Counted from the stretch's first letter, positions 1 through 8,819 are shown. The stretch is DNA of 64,000 nucleotides from UBA9620 sp965220695 (GCA_965220695.1 OZ244838.1:3472001-3536000); one strand, 5' to 3'. Translations and numbers: made by a program. Notes: a model not told the origin generated them from the sequence alone.

Positions 1-397
1 TACGGCATTGTGCCTCAATTCTGCCCGCTCGGCGGGCGCTTCAGATCCCCTGCAGTCCACGGAATCGCAGACAAACGTGACGAGGGTCCCGGGCTGGTCG
101 CCATGATGCGGTGTTCCGGTGGACGGTAGCGGTCCAGACAATTCAACAACGCCGGTGTACTCCCGGAAGAATTGACGCCTCGGTCTCGGCTACCGTCCAG
201 TACGACCGTCCGGGCCGTGTCAACGTCTTTGAGACAACCTGGTTCAGCATTTACTGTAGCGACTCCACGCCATCGACGCGGTGAAACGACGACCGATCGA
301 GCGGCGTTGACAGAAACAGAGCGTGGATCAAGTCACAGACGTATTGGCCGCCCATTCGGACAAGAGGATCGCCCACGGCGCCCACGCCACGGCTCCT
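1..397. other. Non-coding stretch downstream of the KdsC-like gene
   Basis: I see no convincing gene here; the open frames lack any recognisable protein feature. It holds a 6-bp stem hairpin (GCCCGC/GCGGGC, 23-37) and an 11-bp perfect inverted repeat, TGGACGGTAGC at 120-130 with its complement at 189-199. It lies beyond the 3' end of the minus-strand sugar cluster, so it could hold the end of that transcript, but neither hairpin is followed by a T-run. Confidence 0.5.
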
Positions 398-931
398 TCA
401 TCCGTCCGTTCCCCTGTGCGCCATCACGAGCAGGTCGCACACCTCACGTACGGCGCCCTGTCCACCCGGTCGTGCGGTCACGAAGTTCGCGATCTCCAGA
501 ACGTCGGGATAGGCGTCCGCCACGCAGATCGAGACACCGACGTGCCGTAGACAGTCCAGGTCGTTGATGTCGTTACCTACATACGCCACGTCGCCCGAAG
601 CAAGACCCCGCTGAGCGAGCATCTCCTCCAGAGCCGCCCACTTGGTGCCGCCCAGCCCTTGCACGCATTCGATACGCAGTTTCGCCGCCCGCGCCGACAC
701 CACCGGATTGGTCTCGGTGGACAAAATCAGCGCACCGACCCCGACGCGCGACAACGCTTGCAACCCGATCCCGTCGGCGCGCGAGCAGAACACCGCTTCC
801 CTGCCATCCTGATCGACCAGTACACGGTTGTCGGTAAAAACCCCATCGAAATCGAAGACGACCAGACGCACCCCTCGAAGATGTTCCGTCGCGAGTCGCC
901 TGCCGTGGACATCAGCATGGTGTGAGGACAC
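398..931 (-). CDS. KdsC-like HAD phosphatase (Kdo-8-P / acylneuraminate-9-P type)
   Basis: A 177-residue HAD-superfamily phosphatase of the KdsC group, which removes phosphate from 3-deoxy-manno-octulosonate 8-phosphate or from 9-phospho-nonulosonates in the cytoplasm. Motif I DFDGVFTDN lies at about residues 27-35, motif II is the STE within LILSTETN (about 70), and motif IV is GNDINDLD (about 118). The length matches stand-alone KdsC (about 180). Translation starts at a GTG (931) with GGAG some 10 nt upstream. It is the last gene of a minus-strand nucleotide-sugar cluster, and the LPS operon at 11-19 kb needs Kdo, which favours the Kdo role. The STE motif is also common in phosphatases tied to sialic-acid-like sugars, so the substrate is left open. 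Confidence 0.85.
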   Translation of the reverse strand: MSSHHADVHGRRLATEHLRGVRLVVFDFDGVFTDNRVLVDQDGREAVFCSRADGIGLQALSRVGVGALILSTETNPVVSARAAKLRIECVQGLGGTKWAALEEMLAQRGLASGDVAYVGNDINDLDCLRHVGVSICVADAYPDVLEIANFVTARPGGQGAVREVCDLLVMAHRGTDG

Positions 932-1472
932 GTCGATAAAGCTCCGCTGTCTCAGTCACGACGAAGATGGACACGCTCCATCCGCCGGACCGTGGTGGCA
1001 CACTCCAGACGCCGGCAGCCCGCGCAAGGACCACGGCATTCGCCCAGCGCCGCACGCGGTTGCACCACGGGCTGCTACACGGCGGGAGCCGCGCCGACTA
1101 CGCTGCGTTTCGGCCGCTGCCCCGCGAGGTGCTCGTGTCCGGGGTCACCGGCCCACTGGCCACCGTTCCACGACAAACCCTCCTGCAACCGGAAACGACG
1201 AACCGGCACTGGTGAAGGATCCCGTCGGTATGCCTGGAAAACAAGTGAAGGACAAGTCGAGAGTGCGGGGCTTGCAACAGCCAAGTACGGTGGAGTGTAC
1301 AACATGCCGAGGATTGCGATCAACAGACGGGACACGGCGAAATCCGACGATCCCGCGGCCGGCCGGCCCATCGAAAGACCGGTTCCGGGCGCCTTGATTC
1401 CCGCCGGGACACCGTGCCCGGGCGGACCGGCACGACGTCGAGCTGCCGGCCATGAAGAGCCCGCCGGTCCGG
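932..1472. other. Intergenic region, no gene recognised
   Basis: About 540 nt between the KdsC-like gene and the dehydrogenase relic. Open frames on both strands have no domain, no start signal and arginine/proline-rich shadow composition. It carries copy 1 of the dispersed repeat (1051-1080). The section around 1215-1330 is less GC-rich than the flanks. No promoter with both boxes is visible. Confidence 0.5.
1051..1080 (+). repeat. Dispersed intergenic repeat, copy 1
   Basis: Contains CACCACGGGCTGCTA, which matches the core shared by six sites in the window (1051, 2501, 19540, 35001, 60671 and 62101). It sits in a long gene-free region between two minus-strand genes. Confidence 0.6.
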
Positions 1473-2478
1473 TCAGCGGAAGTTGACCGGAGAGCCCTCC
1501 GCCGCTTGCAGATCGTACTCGGATTCCGGGACAAGTTCGACGAGCGGTTCACCGCGCAGGAACGCCACCGCGTTTCTGGCCGCGCCCTGTTCCATGCGGC
1601 GCCGCGAATCGGACGCCATTGCGCCCATGTGGGGGCTCAGCAGACAGGTCTCCACATCCAACAACTCGCCGTGATAGGGCTCCTGGCTGAACGTATCGAT
1701 CGCCGCGCCGCCGAGGCGGCCCTCCCGCAGCGCGTCCGCCACCGCAGTCTCGTCGATCACCTCGCCCCGACAGGTATTGATGAGCAGTGCCCCTGGACGC
1801 ATCATCGCCAACTCGCTCCTGCCCACGAGGTGGCGGGTCTGCCGCGTCAGCGGTACATGCAGCGACACGACATCCGATTCCCGCAGCAACTCGGGCAGAT
1901 CGACCCAATCGACCGGCACGTCGGTCTGCCGAACCACGATGTCGTTGGCGAGCACACTGGACCCGAATCCGGCCAGCAGTCGCAATCACGCGACTACCGA
2001 TCCGTCCGATGCCCACCACGCCGACGGTCACCTGTGCCAGGCGGCGTCCCTGGATACGCTTCCAGATCCCTCTCCGGATCGCCGCGTTCGCAAGATGGAC
2101 CCCGCGCAGCAGCGAGAGCGCAAAGGCAATCGTCAATTCGGCCACGGCATCGGCGGGCGGTTCCGGCGTGTAGGCGACCGTCACCCCCCGCCGCCGGGCC
2201 GCGCTCAGGTCCACGCTGTCGAGTCCCGCGCCAACCCGCGATATCAGACGCAGGCGGTCACCAGCGGCGATCACTCGATCCGTGATCGGTTCCGTGCCGG
2301 CGATGAGCACGTCATACCCGGGTATGAGTTCGGTGATCTCGTCTTCCGTAAGCTTGCGGCCGATTGGGATGATCTGGACGTCGATCCCCGCCTCGTCGAG
2401 CAATCCCGGCAACGACGGGTCCGCCATGCCGAACGGCACCGCGGTGATCAGGGCTCGGGACGGAACCGCGCGCGGCAT
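1473..2478 (-). pseudogene. D-isomer 2-hydroxyacid dehydrogenase (SerA-like), frameshifted
   Basis: Two frames together make one NAD-dependent D-2-hydroxyacid dehydrogenase of the phosphoglycerate-dehydrogenase family. The upstream part (from ATG 2478) covers the N-terminal substrate half and runs into the Rossmann motif VGVVGIGRIGSRV. The second part, in another frame, continues with RLLAGFGSSVLANDI and includes LINTCRGEVIDETAVADAL, the E/H segment and LLSPHMGAMA. The break is at about 1984-1986, where one extra base (an AA on the plus strand) shifts the frame; removing it restores a continuous chain ending at 1473, total about 335 residues, a normal size. Either a recent inactivation or an assembly error. 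The 8 extra codons upstream of 2478 fall inside a repeat, so ATG 2478 is preferred. Confidence 0.85.
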
Positions 2479-2480
2479 TG

Positions 2481-2527
2481 TTACGACCAGATCTCGGTGC
2501 AACGCGGGGTTCTACCACGTGCTGCTA
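2481..2527 (+). repeat. Dispersed repeat, copy 2 (long form)
   Basis: This 47-nt stretch matches 34979-35025 at 42 of 47 positions, with no gaps. Its right half (2501-2527) carries the core of the six-copy family. It fills the junction between two minus-strand genes and supplies the TAG stop codon of the GDP-mannose dehydratase gene. Confidence 0.8.
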
Positions 2528-3526
2528 GGAACCCGCGGCGGCGACCGTGGATGCTGGCAACGGCGCGCTGCTGTATCGTGCAAGATCGGCATCGACCATC
2601 ATTGTCACCAGTTGCTTGAAATCGACCTTGGGCTGCCAGCCAAGTTGTGCCCGCGCCTTGCCGAAATTACCGACCAGGTGGTCAACCTCAGCCGGTCGGA
2701 GCAGGCCGGGATCGGTCTTCACGTATTGCCTCCAGTCAAGACCGACATGCCCGAAGGCCGTCTCGACCAGATCCTGCACGGAATGACTGACGCCGGTGGC
2801 AATCACGTAGTCTTCCGGCGCATCCTGCTGCAACATCATCCACATCGCTCGCACGTAATCGCCGGCGAAGCCCCAATCGCGATGGGCACCCAGATTTCCG
2901 AGCACGAGATTCTCGGCCAGTCCGAGCTTGATACGGGCCACGCCGTCGGTGACTTTCCGGGTGACGAACTCGAGACCGCGGCGCGGCGATTCGTGATTGA
3001 AGAGAATGCCGGAGACCGCGAAGAGGTCGTAGCTCTCCCGGTAGTTCACGGTGATGTAGTGCGCGAACACCTTCGACACGCCATACGGACTGCGCGGATA
3101 GAACGGCGTGTCTTCGGTTTGCGGCGTCTCACGCACCTTGCCGAACATCTCGCTGGACGACGCTTGATACAGTCGCACCGACGTGTCGACGCGGCGAATC
3201 GCCTCGAGGACGCGGGTCACGCCCTGGGCATTGAACTCTCCCGTGAGCATCGGCTGATCCCAGGACGCGGGCACGAACGACATCGCTGCGAGGTTGTAGA
3301 ACTCGTGCGGGCGAACTTCTTCGACGACCTTCAGTAGCGAGAGCTGATCGAGGAGGTCAGCGGCGCGCAGTTCGATACGTCCGAGAAGATGCTCGATACG
3401 CCACGTGTTCGGTGTGCTCAGCCGGCGGGTGACGCCGACAACTTCGTAGCCTTCCGCGAGCAGCAGTTCGGCGAGATAGGAACCGTCCTGACCCGTAATG
3501 CCGGTGATGATGGCGCGTTTGGACAT
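2525..3526 (-). CDS. gmd: GDP-mannose 4,6-dehydratase
   Basis: A 333-residue short-chain dehydrogenase/reductase that converts GDP-D-mannose to GDP-4-keto-6-deoxy-D-mannose, precursor of GDP-fucose, GDP-rhamnose or GDP-perosamine in surface glycans. The N-terminus has ITGITGQDGSYLAELLL, the Gmd nucleotide-binding signature; SSSEMFGKV holds the catalytic Ser/Glu; YGVSK carries the catalytic Tyr and Lys; FNHESPRRG and LGNLGAHRDWGFAGDYV are typical of the family. Length is slightly short (345-370 usual) only at the C-terminus. It is collinear with the UDP-sugar dehydrogenase upstream. A TATCCT -10 box lies 10 nt before the ATG. No fucose synthase or GDP-rhamnose reductase is next to it, so the final sugar is unknown. 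Confidence 0.95.
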   Translation of the reverse strand: MSKRAIITGITGQDGSYLAELLLAEGYEVVGVTRRLSTPNTWRIEHLLGRIELRAADLLDQLSLLKVVEEVRPHEFYNLAAMSFVPASWDQPMLTGEFNAQGVTRVLEAIRRVDTSVRLYQASSSEMFGKVRETPQTEDTPFYPRSPYGVSKVFAHYITVNYRESYDLFAVSGILFNHESPRRGLEFVTRKVTDGVARIKLGLAENLVLGNLGAHRDWGFAGDYVRAMWMMLQQDAPEDYVIATGVSHSVQDLVETAFGHVGLDWRQYVKTDPGLLRPAEVDHLVGNFGKARAQLGWQPKVDFKQLVTMMVDADLARYSSAPLPASTVAAAGS

Positions 3527-3536
3527 CGTCGGAGAC

Positions 3537-3542
3537 AGGATA
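3537..3542 (-). promoter_or_regulatory. Candidate -10 box of gmd (TATCCT)
   Basis: TATCCT on the minus strand ends 10 nt before ATG 3526, predicting a leader of about 3-4 nt. No -35 hexamer or Shine-Dalgarno sequence is visible. It belongs to the short-leader pattern seen at many genes here. Confidence 0.4.
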
Positions 3543-3577
3543 CCCCAGCCGTCGGAAAATCAGAACGCGCGCCGGAC

Positions 3578-4909
3578 TCACAGCCGGTGGATGTGATCCC
3601 CTGCAAACCTCCTGAGAGCGTTGCGTGTATCGACCAGGCAGCCTGCACGTCGGGCGATCGCCTCGTAATCGAACTCGGGGTGATTCGTCGTAATGACGCC
3701 GCAATCGAACCCCTGCTCGAGTGCGCGCTCCCAGGGCACCTCCTCGAGCGCCAAATCCTCATGTGACAGCACCGCCACGTGGGGATCGCTGTACGAGACC
3801 ACGGCACCGCCACGCTGCAGGAGGTGGGCGACATCGATGGCAGGGGACTCGCGTACGTCACCCACGCCTGCCTTGTAGGCCATCCCGAACAGATGCACCC
3901 TGGCATCGCGCAACGGCTTGCGGTGCTCGCTCAAGGCCGACACCACCCGCTCGACGACGAACCGCGGCATGGCCGCGTTGACATGTCCTGCCAGCTCGAT
4001 GAACCGGCTCTCGAACCCGTGCTGCCGTGCGCTCCAGCTCAGATAGAACGGGTCCACTGGAATACAGTGGCCGCCCAGGCCGGGGCCGGGATAGAACGGC
4101 ATGAACCCGAACGGCTTGGTGCCGGCCGCCTCGATCACCTCCCAGACGTCGATGTCCATCCGATGACTCATCAGCGCGAGCTCGTTGACCAGGCCGATAT
4201 TCACCGCCCTGAACGTGTTCTCCAGCAGCTTGACCATTTCGGCGACACGCGCTGACGAGACGGGCACCACCGTACTGACCACCTGTTCGTAGAGCGCCTG
4301 AGCGACCGCCGTCGAGGACGCGTCTATGCCACCCACGACCTTGGGGATATTTGCCGTGGTCCATTCCCTGTTTCCGGGATCGATCCGTTCAGGCGAAAAC
4401 GCCAGGAAGAAATCGGCGCCGGCCTGTAACCCGGTCTTCTCCAGCATGGGGCGCACCACTTCATCGACTGTTCCGGGATAGGTGGTCGACTCGAGGACAA
4501 CGAGTTGTCCGGCGTGCAGATGGCGAGCGACCTCCCCAACCGCAGACACCACGTGAGACAGATCCGGATCCCTGGTTTTCCGAAGCGGCGTCGGTACGCA
4601 GATGTTCACACTGTCGAGACCGGAAAGCTGGGCGAAGTCAGTGGTTGCAACCAGCGTCCCGGACCCGATCACTGCCTCCAACGCGTCGGGGGACAGATCG
4701 CAGCCGCAGGGGTCACCCCCCATGATCCGCCGGACCTTGTCGTCGTCGATATCGAATCCGACAGTCGCAAAACCGGCTGCGGCAAACTCGACCGCCAGCG
4801 GCAGGCCGACATATCCCAGTCCGACCACGCCCAGACGGGCGCGCCGCGTGTGCAGACGACCGATGAACCTTTGACTGGACATGGCCATGGGACCGCCGAG
4901 CGCGGTCAC
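3578..4909 (-). CDS. UDP-sugar 6-dehydrogenase (WbpA/Vi-type nucleotide-sugar dehydrogenase)
   Basis: A 443-residue NAD-dependent UDP-glucose/UDP-N-acetylhexosamine dehydrogenase that oxidises C6 to a uronic acid for capsule or O-antigen sugars. The N-terminal Rossmann motif is GVVGLGYVGLPLA (about 27-39). Further landmarks are LESTTYPGTVDEVV, FSPERIDPGN, the helix LLENTFRAVNIGLVNELA, the catalytic-cysteine loop GPGLGGHCIPVDPFYL, and FGMAYKAGVGDVRESPA in the C-terminal domain. The ESTTYPGT and GGHCIPVDP forms fit the UDP-GlcNAc/UDP-ManNAc dehydrogenase subgroup better than plain UDP-glucose dehydrogenase. The start may be GTG 4909 or ATG 4888/4882. It heads the minus-strand sugar cluster. Confidence 0.92.
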   Translation of the reverse strand: MTALGGPMAMSSQRFIGRLHTRRARLGVVGLGYVGLPLAVEFAAAGFATVGFDIDDDKVRRIMGGDPCGCDLSPDALEAVIGSGTLVATTDFAQLSGLDSVNICVPTPLRKTRDPDLSHVVSAVGEVARHLHAGQLVVLESTTYPGTVDEVVRPMLEKTGLQAGADFFLAFSPERIDPGNREWTTANIPKVVGGIDASSTAVAQALYEQVVSTVVPVSSARVAEMVKLLENTFRAVNIGLVNELALMSHRMDIDVWEVIEAAGTKPFGFMPFYPGPGLGGHCIPVDPFYLSWSARQHGFESRFIELAGHVNAAMPRFVVERVVSALSEHRKPLRDARVHLFGMAYKAGVGDVRESPAIDVAHLLQRGGAVVSYSDPHVAVLSHEDLALEEVPWERALEQGFDCGVITTNHPEFDYEAIARRAGCLVDTRNALRRFAGDHIHRL

Positions 4910-5428
4910 TCAAGCCGGCAAATATAGCATGCGGGCAGGACGGGAATGGCCCTGGCCGCAGCGCTGCCATCGCACCCCGCTAGCGATCCTATGCGATGCC
5001 GTCGAATCGTCCGGTGCGCGTCAGTCGGCCCACAAATGGCTTCCAGCCGCTGATGACCTGAATCTCGTTGAAGAAGCGGTAGATGGATTCGGCGTGCTTC
5101 TTCGCCGGATCAAGGGGAGAATAGGTGTCCGCCACGACGCCGAATCTACCACGATACCGCTGGCGGAGACGGTCGCCTTGCCCGGTGTCGGCGTCACGTC
5201 GATACGGCGGTGACGGTCGCATGCAGTTCGGCGTGGAGGCAGCGCGCCGGATCGGAGCACGCCGTCAACGATGTACCGAAGAATCTTGGCCCCCTCGCCC
5301 GGCGCCTGAAGATCTTTCCCCATCGTTAGCGACCAAGATCGCGTGATGGCGCAGCAACGTCCCTGGACGCCCTGTCAACGCGTGGTGAAGCTGCGCAAGG
5401 ACGCGCGTCCTGTCGGGCCAGACCGCTC
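4910..5428. other. Intergenic region with a possible gene relic
   Basis: About 520 nt between divergent genes. On the minus strand a short frame (5222-4989) encodes a stretch of normal protein composition ending with HAESIYRFFNEIQVISGWKP and FVGRLTRTGRFDG. An overlapping frame (5323-5021) has an equally protein-like N-terminal part, including GEGAKILRYIVDGVL. Neither is complete; together they could be one small gene broken by a frameshift between about 5120 and 5190. I do not recognise the family. The remainder holds the promoter of the upstream minus-strand gene and nothing else I can name. Confidence 0.3.
4921..4926 (-). promoter_or_regulatory. Candidate -10 box of the UDP-sugar dehydrogenase (TATATT)
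   Basis: TATATT on the minus strand ends 11 nt upstream of GTG 4909. There is no clear -35. This would be the promoter of the sugar cluster 4909-398. Confidence 0.4.
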
Positions 5429-6529
5429 ATGGAAGATGTCGATCTGATCATCGTCGGCGGCGGACTCGTCGGGCTGGCGTGCGCTCGAGCCGCGATGCGG
5501 CCTGGCCGCACGGTCTGCCTGCTGGAGCGACAGCCCCGTCCGGGCACCGCTTCCAGCACCCACAACAGCGGTGTCATCCATGCCGGCATCTACTATCCCC
5601 AAGCCTCATTCAAGGCACGCCTCTGCGTGGAGGGGCGCGAAGCGCTGTACCAGTTCTGCGCCGCCCATGACGTACCCTACCGGCGCTGCGGGAAACTGAT
5701 TGTGGCGGGCGGAGAGGCAGACGCGCGCCGGCTCGAGTCATTGCTGGCACTGGGGCGCGCGAACGGCGTCGAGGATCTGCAGGTCGTCGACCAGGCATTC
5801 GTTCGCCGGCTCGAGCCGCAGGTAACCGCACACGCCGCGCTCTGGTCGCCGTCGACCGGAATTGTCGAGGCGGAAGCGCTGGTGCGCGCGCTGCATCGCG
5901 AGGCGGGCGCCTGCGGTACCATTCTGCTGCCGTCAACGCCGCTGGTAGGCGCAGAGCCCTGCAACGAAGGCTTCGTGGTCCGCACGCCCGCAGAGCGGAT
6001 CCGCGCCCGGGCGGTGGTCAACGCCGCGGGACTCCATGCCGACGAGGTATCTGCCACGCTCGGCGGCCGCGTCTTCGAGATCCATCCGTGCCGCGGAGAG
6101 TATGCCGAACTCGGCGGGGCCGGCCGCGGGCTGGTCAGCCGTCCAATCTACCCGATGCCGGCGCCGGCGGGCGAGCACCTCGGCGTGCACGTCACGCCAA
6201 CAACCTGGGGCACCGTCACCATCGGCCCGACCACTCGGTACCAGACGGACAAGCGCGACTACGAGCGCAACCGTCTGCCTGTCGAAGGGTTCATCGAGGC
6301 TGCTCGCGCCTTGCTTCCGGCGATCAGACCGGCGGACGTGCGCCTCGGCGGGACCGGTATCCGGCCCAAGCTGAGCCCTGACGCAACGGTGTTCTCGGAT
6401 TTCCTGATTGAGCGTGACGCACGTCAGCCCCGATTGATTCAGGCCGCCGGCATCGACTCGCCGGGACTGACCGCCTGTCTGGCGATCGCGCGTCTGGTGG
6501 CGTCGCTCGTCAATGAGGTGCTCGGCTAG
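5429..6529 (+). CDS. lhgO: L-2-hydroxyglutarate oxidase/dehydrogenase family FAD enzyme
   Basis: A 366-residue FAD-dependent oxidoreductase of the DAO fold. It begins with the dinucleotide motif DLIIVGGGLVGLACAR (about 5-20) and then the L2HGDH/LhgO hallmark HNSGVIHAGIYYP followed by SFKARLCVEG. The C-terminus has GGTGIRPKLSP and the FAD-closing segment AAGIDSPGLTACLAIAR. The family oxidises L-2-hydroxyglutarate to 2-oxoglutarate and passes electrons to the membrane quinone pool, a metabolite-repair role. It stands alone on the plus strand and overlaps the stop of the convergent rfbD gene by 4 nt. Substrate is inferred from the motif. Confidence 0.85.
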   Translation: MEDVDLIIVGGGLVGLACARAAMRPGRTVCLLERQPRPGTASSTHNSGVIHAGIYYPQASFKARLCVEGREALYQFCAAHDVPYRRCGKLIVAGGEADARRLESLLALGRANGVEDLQVVDQAFVRRLEPQVTAHAALWSPSTGIVEAEALVRALHREAGACGTILLPSTPLVGAEPCNEGFVVRTPAERIRARAVVNAAGLHADEVSATLGGRVFEIHPCRGEYAELGGAGRGLVSRPIYPMPAPAGEHLGVHVTPTTWGTVTIGPTTRYQTDKRDYERNRLPVEGFIEAARALLPAIRPADVRLGGTGIRPKLSPDATVFSDFLIERDARQPRLIQAAGIDSPGLTACLAIARLVASLVNEVLG

Positions 6530-7401
6530 CTGCCGGCGGTCCGCCGGGTGAGATAGCGGTCCAGTGCATCCGTCCAGGAGGGCATCACGGCGCCGGCCGC
6601 CAGGAGCTTCGCGTTCGATAGCGCACAAAACCGGGGGCGGGCAGCACGCAACTTGACCTCCGCCATCGTGATCGGTGACAGGAGTGTCTCGCAGCCGAGG
6701 CGAGCGGCCGCGGCCCGGGCAACGTCGAACCAGGTCGCCAGACCGCTGTTCACGCAGTGATAGAGGCCCGCCGGCGCCCTCGCGTCGAGAAGAGCGAGGG
6801 TGGCGACCGCCACGTCCGGCGCGTAGCTCGGCGACACCGTCCGGTCGGTAAAGCCGCGTATCGGACGTCCTTCCAGCAGGGCGTCGACCATTCGGTCGAG
6901 CGTGCTGCCTCGACGCGGACTCCCGGCGACGACAGCTTCCGCCCCGCCGCCAAAGAGACTTTCCACGCGCAGCACGTAGTGCACCGGCGCATCGCGCGCG
7001 AACCACTCGCCGAGCAGCTTCGACATCGCATATGCGCCCTGCGGCGCCGGGACCGCCGACTCGTCGTATGGCTGATCCGCCTCGCCGTCAAAGACGAAAT
7101 CGGTACCGAAGTGCACCAGCGTCGCACCCCCGTTACGCGCCGCCGCCGCCAGCGAACGCACGGCGAACCCGTTCACCGCCATCGCGGTCACCGGGTCGGT
7201 CTCGGCCCCGTCGACGTCGTTATACGCGGCGCAGTTGAGAATCACCTCAGGCTCTATCCGACGATTCGCCTCGATGACCGCCGCGTGGTCGGTGATGTCG
7301 AGTTCCGCCCGACCCAGCGCCACAATGTCGCCGGCGTCTGCGAAGACTCGGCTGATGGCAAGCCCGAGTTGACCGGCGGCGCCGGTGACGAGCACAGTCA
7401 T
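6526..7401 (-). CDS. rfbD: dTDP-4-dehydrorhamnose reductase family protein
   Basis: A 291-residue extended SDR that reduces dTDP-4-keto-L-rhamnose to dTDP-L-rhamnose. It has the N-terminal VTGAAGQLGLAI, the stretch ILNCAAYNDVDGAE, the serine-site variant FGTDFVFDG and the YAMSK catalytic Tyr-Lys. The C-terminal LYHCVNSGLATWFDVAR matches the family. The ATG overlaps the end of smpB (ATGA), so the two are translationally coupled. No rfbA/B/C is nearby, so the substrate could be another 4-keto sugar; the fold and subfamily are clear, the exact substrate less so. Confidence 0.85.
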   Translation of the reverse strand: MTVLVTGAAGQLGLAISRVFADAGDIVALGRAELDITDHAAVIEANRRIEPEVILNCAAYNDVDGAETDPVTAMAVNGFAVRSLAAAARNGGATLVHFGTDFVFDGEADQPYDESAVPAPQGAYAMSKLLGEWFARDAPVHYVLRVESLFGGGAEAVVAGSPRRGSTLDRMVDALLEGRPIRGFTDRTVSPSYAPDVAVATLALLDARAPAGLYHCVNSGLATWFDVARAAAARLGCETLLSPITMAEVKLRAARPRFCALSNAKLLAAGAVMPSWTDALDRYLTRRTAGS

Positions 7402-7865
7402 TGATGCTTGATCGCCGCCCGCGCTTCGCGGTCGTCTGCGCGTTGCCGCAGCGTCTCCCTCTTGTCGTACACGCGCTTCCCCTTCGCCAGGCTGACCGCC
7501 ACCTTGACTCGCCCACGCTTGAAATACATGCGGACCGGCACCAGCGTCATCCCACGCTCGACGACTTTGCCGATCAGCTTCCTGATCTCGCGCTTCTGCA
7601 GCAGGAGCTTGCGCCGTCGAAGCGGTTCGTGATCCGCGTAACCCCGGTGGCTGTACGGACTGATGTGCACGTTGTAGAGAAACACCTCGCCCTGCTCGAC
7701 CCGCCCGTAGCTGTCCCTGAGGTTGACCCGACCCTCTCGAATCGCCTTCACCTCGGTCCCGAGCAAAACGATACCAGCGTCGTAGGTGTCGAACAGATGG
7801 TAGTCGTGCCGCGCCTTCCGGTTGTCGGCGATCAGTTTTTCCCTGTCTTCAGTGTCCGCGGGCAT
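7398..7865 (-). CDS. smpB: SsrA-binding protein
   Basis: A 155-residue SmpB, the tmRNA partner that rescues stalled ribosomes. It shows the family run IADNRKARHDYHLFDTYDAGIVLLGTEVKAIREGRVNL in pieces: the RKARHDYH start, the GTEVKAIREG core and ISPYSHRGY. The tail is basic with RKLIGKVVERGMTLVPVRMYF and KGKRVYDKRETLR, which inserts into the decoding centre. Length is normal (150-160). It overlaps rfbD by 4 nt and follows pdxA by 30 nt. The tmRNA gene itself is not in the window. Confidence 0.97.
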   Translation of the reverse strand: MPADTEDREKLIADNRKARHDYHLFDTYDAGIVLLGTEVKAIREGRVNLRDSYGRVEQGEVFLYNVHISPYSHRGYADHEPLRRRKLLLQKREIRKLIGKVVERGMTLVPVRMYFKRGRVKVAVSLAKGKRVYDKRETLRQRADDREARAAIKHQ

Positions 7866-7895
7866 GTTCCGATCTCTGCGACTGGAACGCGGCGT

Positions 7896-8819
7896 TCAGG
7901 CTGCGCCCACCCCATCGGCCGCTGCCGAACACCCGGTTCGAGACCGGGTGGCCAACTGCGCGGCGAGCCGCACCGCTTCAATCAAGCTCGATGGATCTGC
8001 GACTCCCTGTCCGGCGATGTCGAACGCGGTCCCGTGGTCGACCGAGGTCCTGATGATCGGCAGGCCCAGGGTCACGTTGACCGCCGTGCCGAACGCCAGC
8101 AGCTTCACCGGAATCAATCCCTGATCGTGGTAGCAGGCAATGACAGCATCGAAGCGGCCATCGACCGCCTGCCGAAACACCGTATCGGCCGGATGCGGAC
8201 CAGACACGTCCAATCCGCGTTGCCGGGCCGCCTCGACCGCTGGCGCCAGCACGTCTCGATCTTCCGTGCCGATCAATCCTCCCTCTCCGGCATGCGGATT
8301 CAGGCCAGCCAGCGCGAGTCGCGGCCGCGGCACGCCGAACCGCGGAAGCTCTGATGCGGCCAGAGCGAGCGTGTTTTCCACCCGGCCCTGGGTCAGCAGA
8401 CGCGGCACGGCGGACAGCGGCACATGAATCGTCGCCAGCACGACGCGAAGCGGCACGGAGTGAAACATCATCGCCACTTCGCCGGCGCCCGTGAGATTCG
8501 CGAGCAACTCGGTATGCCCCCTCCACTCGAAGCCGGCCAGCGCCAGCGCTTCCTTGTGAATCGGACCGGTGGCCAGCGCGTCGATCCGCCCGGCCAGCGC
8601 GTCGATCACCGCCCGCTCGATCGCCCGACACGCAGCGCGGCCCGCCTCCGCGGAAAGCACCCCCGGTGCGAATCGCTCTTGCCTGTCGTTCGACGGACCA
8701 TAGAGCACCGGCTCGCATACCTTGGTCACGCGCGCGTCGGTCGCCGCCTTGCGCGCAATCTCCGGCCCGATACCTGCCGGATCGCCCACGGTGATCCCCA
8801 CCCGAATGCGGGTGCTCAT
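7896..8819 (-). CDS. pdxA: 4-hydroxythreonine-4-phosphate dehydrogenase
   Basis: A 307-residue PdxA, which oxidises 4-phosphohydroxy-L-threonine with NAD on the route to pyridoxal 5'-phosphate. It starts MSTRIRVGITVGDPAGIGPE, the family N-terminus. Metal-binding histidines are in GHTELLA, in ACYHDQGLIPVK and in TSVDHGTAFDIAG. The frame extends upstream to 8927 but the added residues do not match the family and ATG 8819 gives the expected start. It lies between the PSP1 gene and smpB in the same direction. Confidence 0.95.
   Translation of the reverse strand: MSTRIRVGITVGDPAGIGPEIARKAATDARVTKVCEPVLYGPSNDRQERFAPGVLSAEAGRAACRAIERAVIDALAGRIDALATGPIHKEALALAGFEWRGHTELLANLTGAGEVAMMFHSVPLRVVLATIHVPLSAVPRLLTQGRVENTLALAASELPRFGVPRPRLALAGLNPHAGEGGLIGTEDRDVLAPAVEAARQRGLDVSGPHPADTVFRQAVDGRFDAVIACYHDQGLIPVKLLAFGTAVNVTLGLPIIRTSVDHGTAFDIAGQGVADPSSLIEAVRLAAQLATRSRTGCSAAADGVGAA

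Noticed and set aside
305..335. TTGACA at 306 as a promoter
   Set aside because: No -10-like hexamer at 15-19 nt and no gene downstream on the plus strand.
1075..1371. Minus-strand frame with a hydrophobic stretch between kdsC and the dehydrogenase relic
   Set aside because: No start signal, no similarity recognised, and it includes the dispersed repeat; composition does not resemble neighbouring genes.
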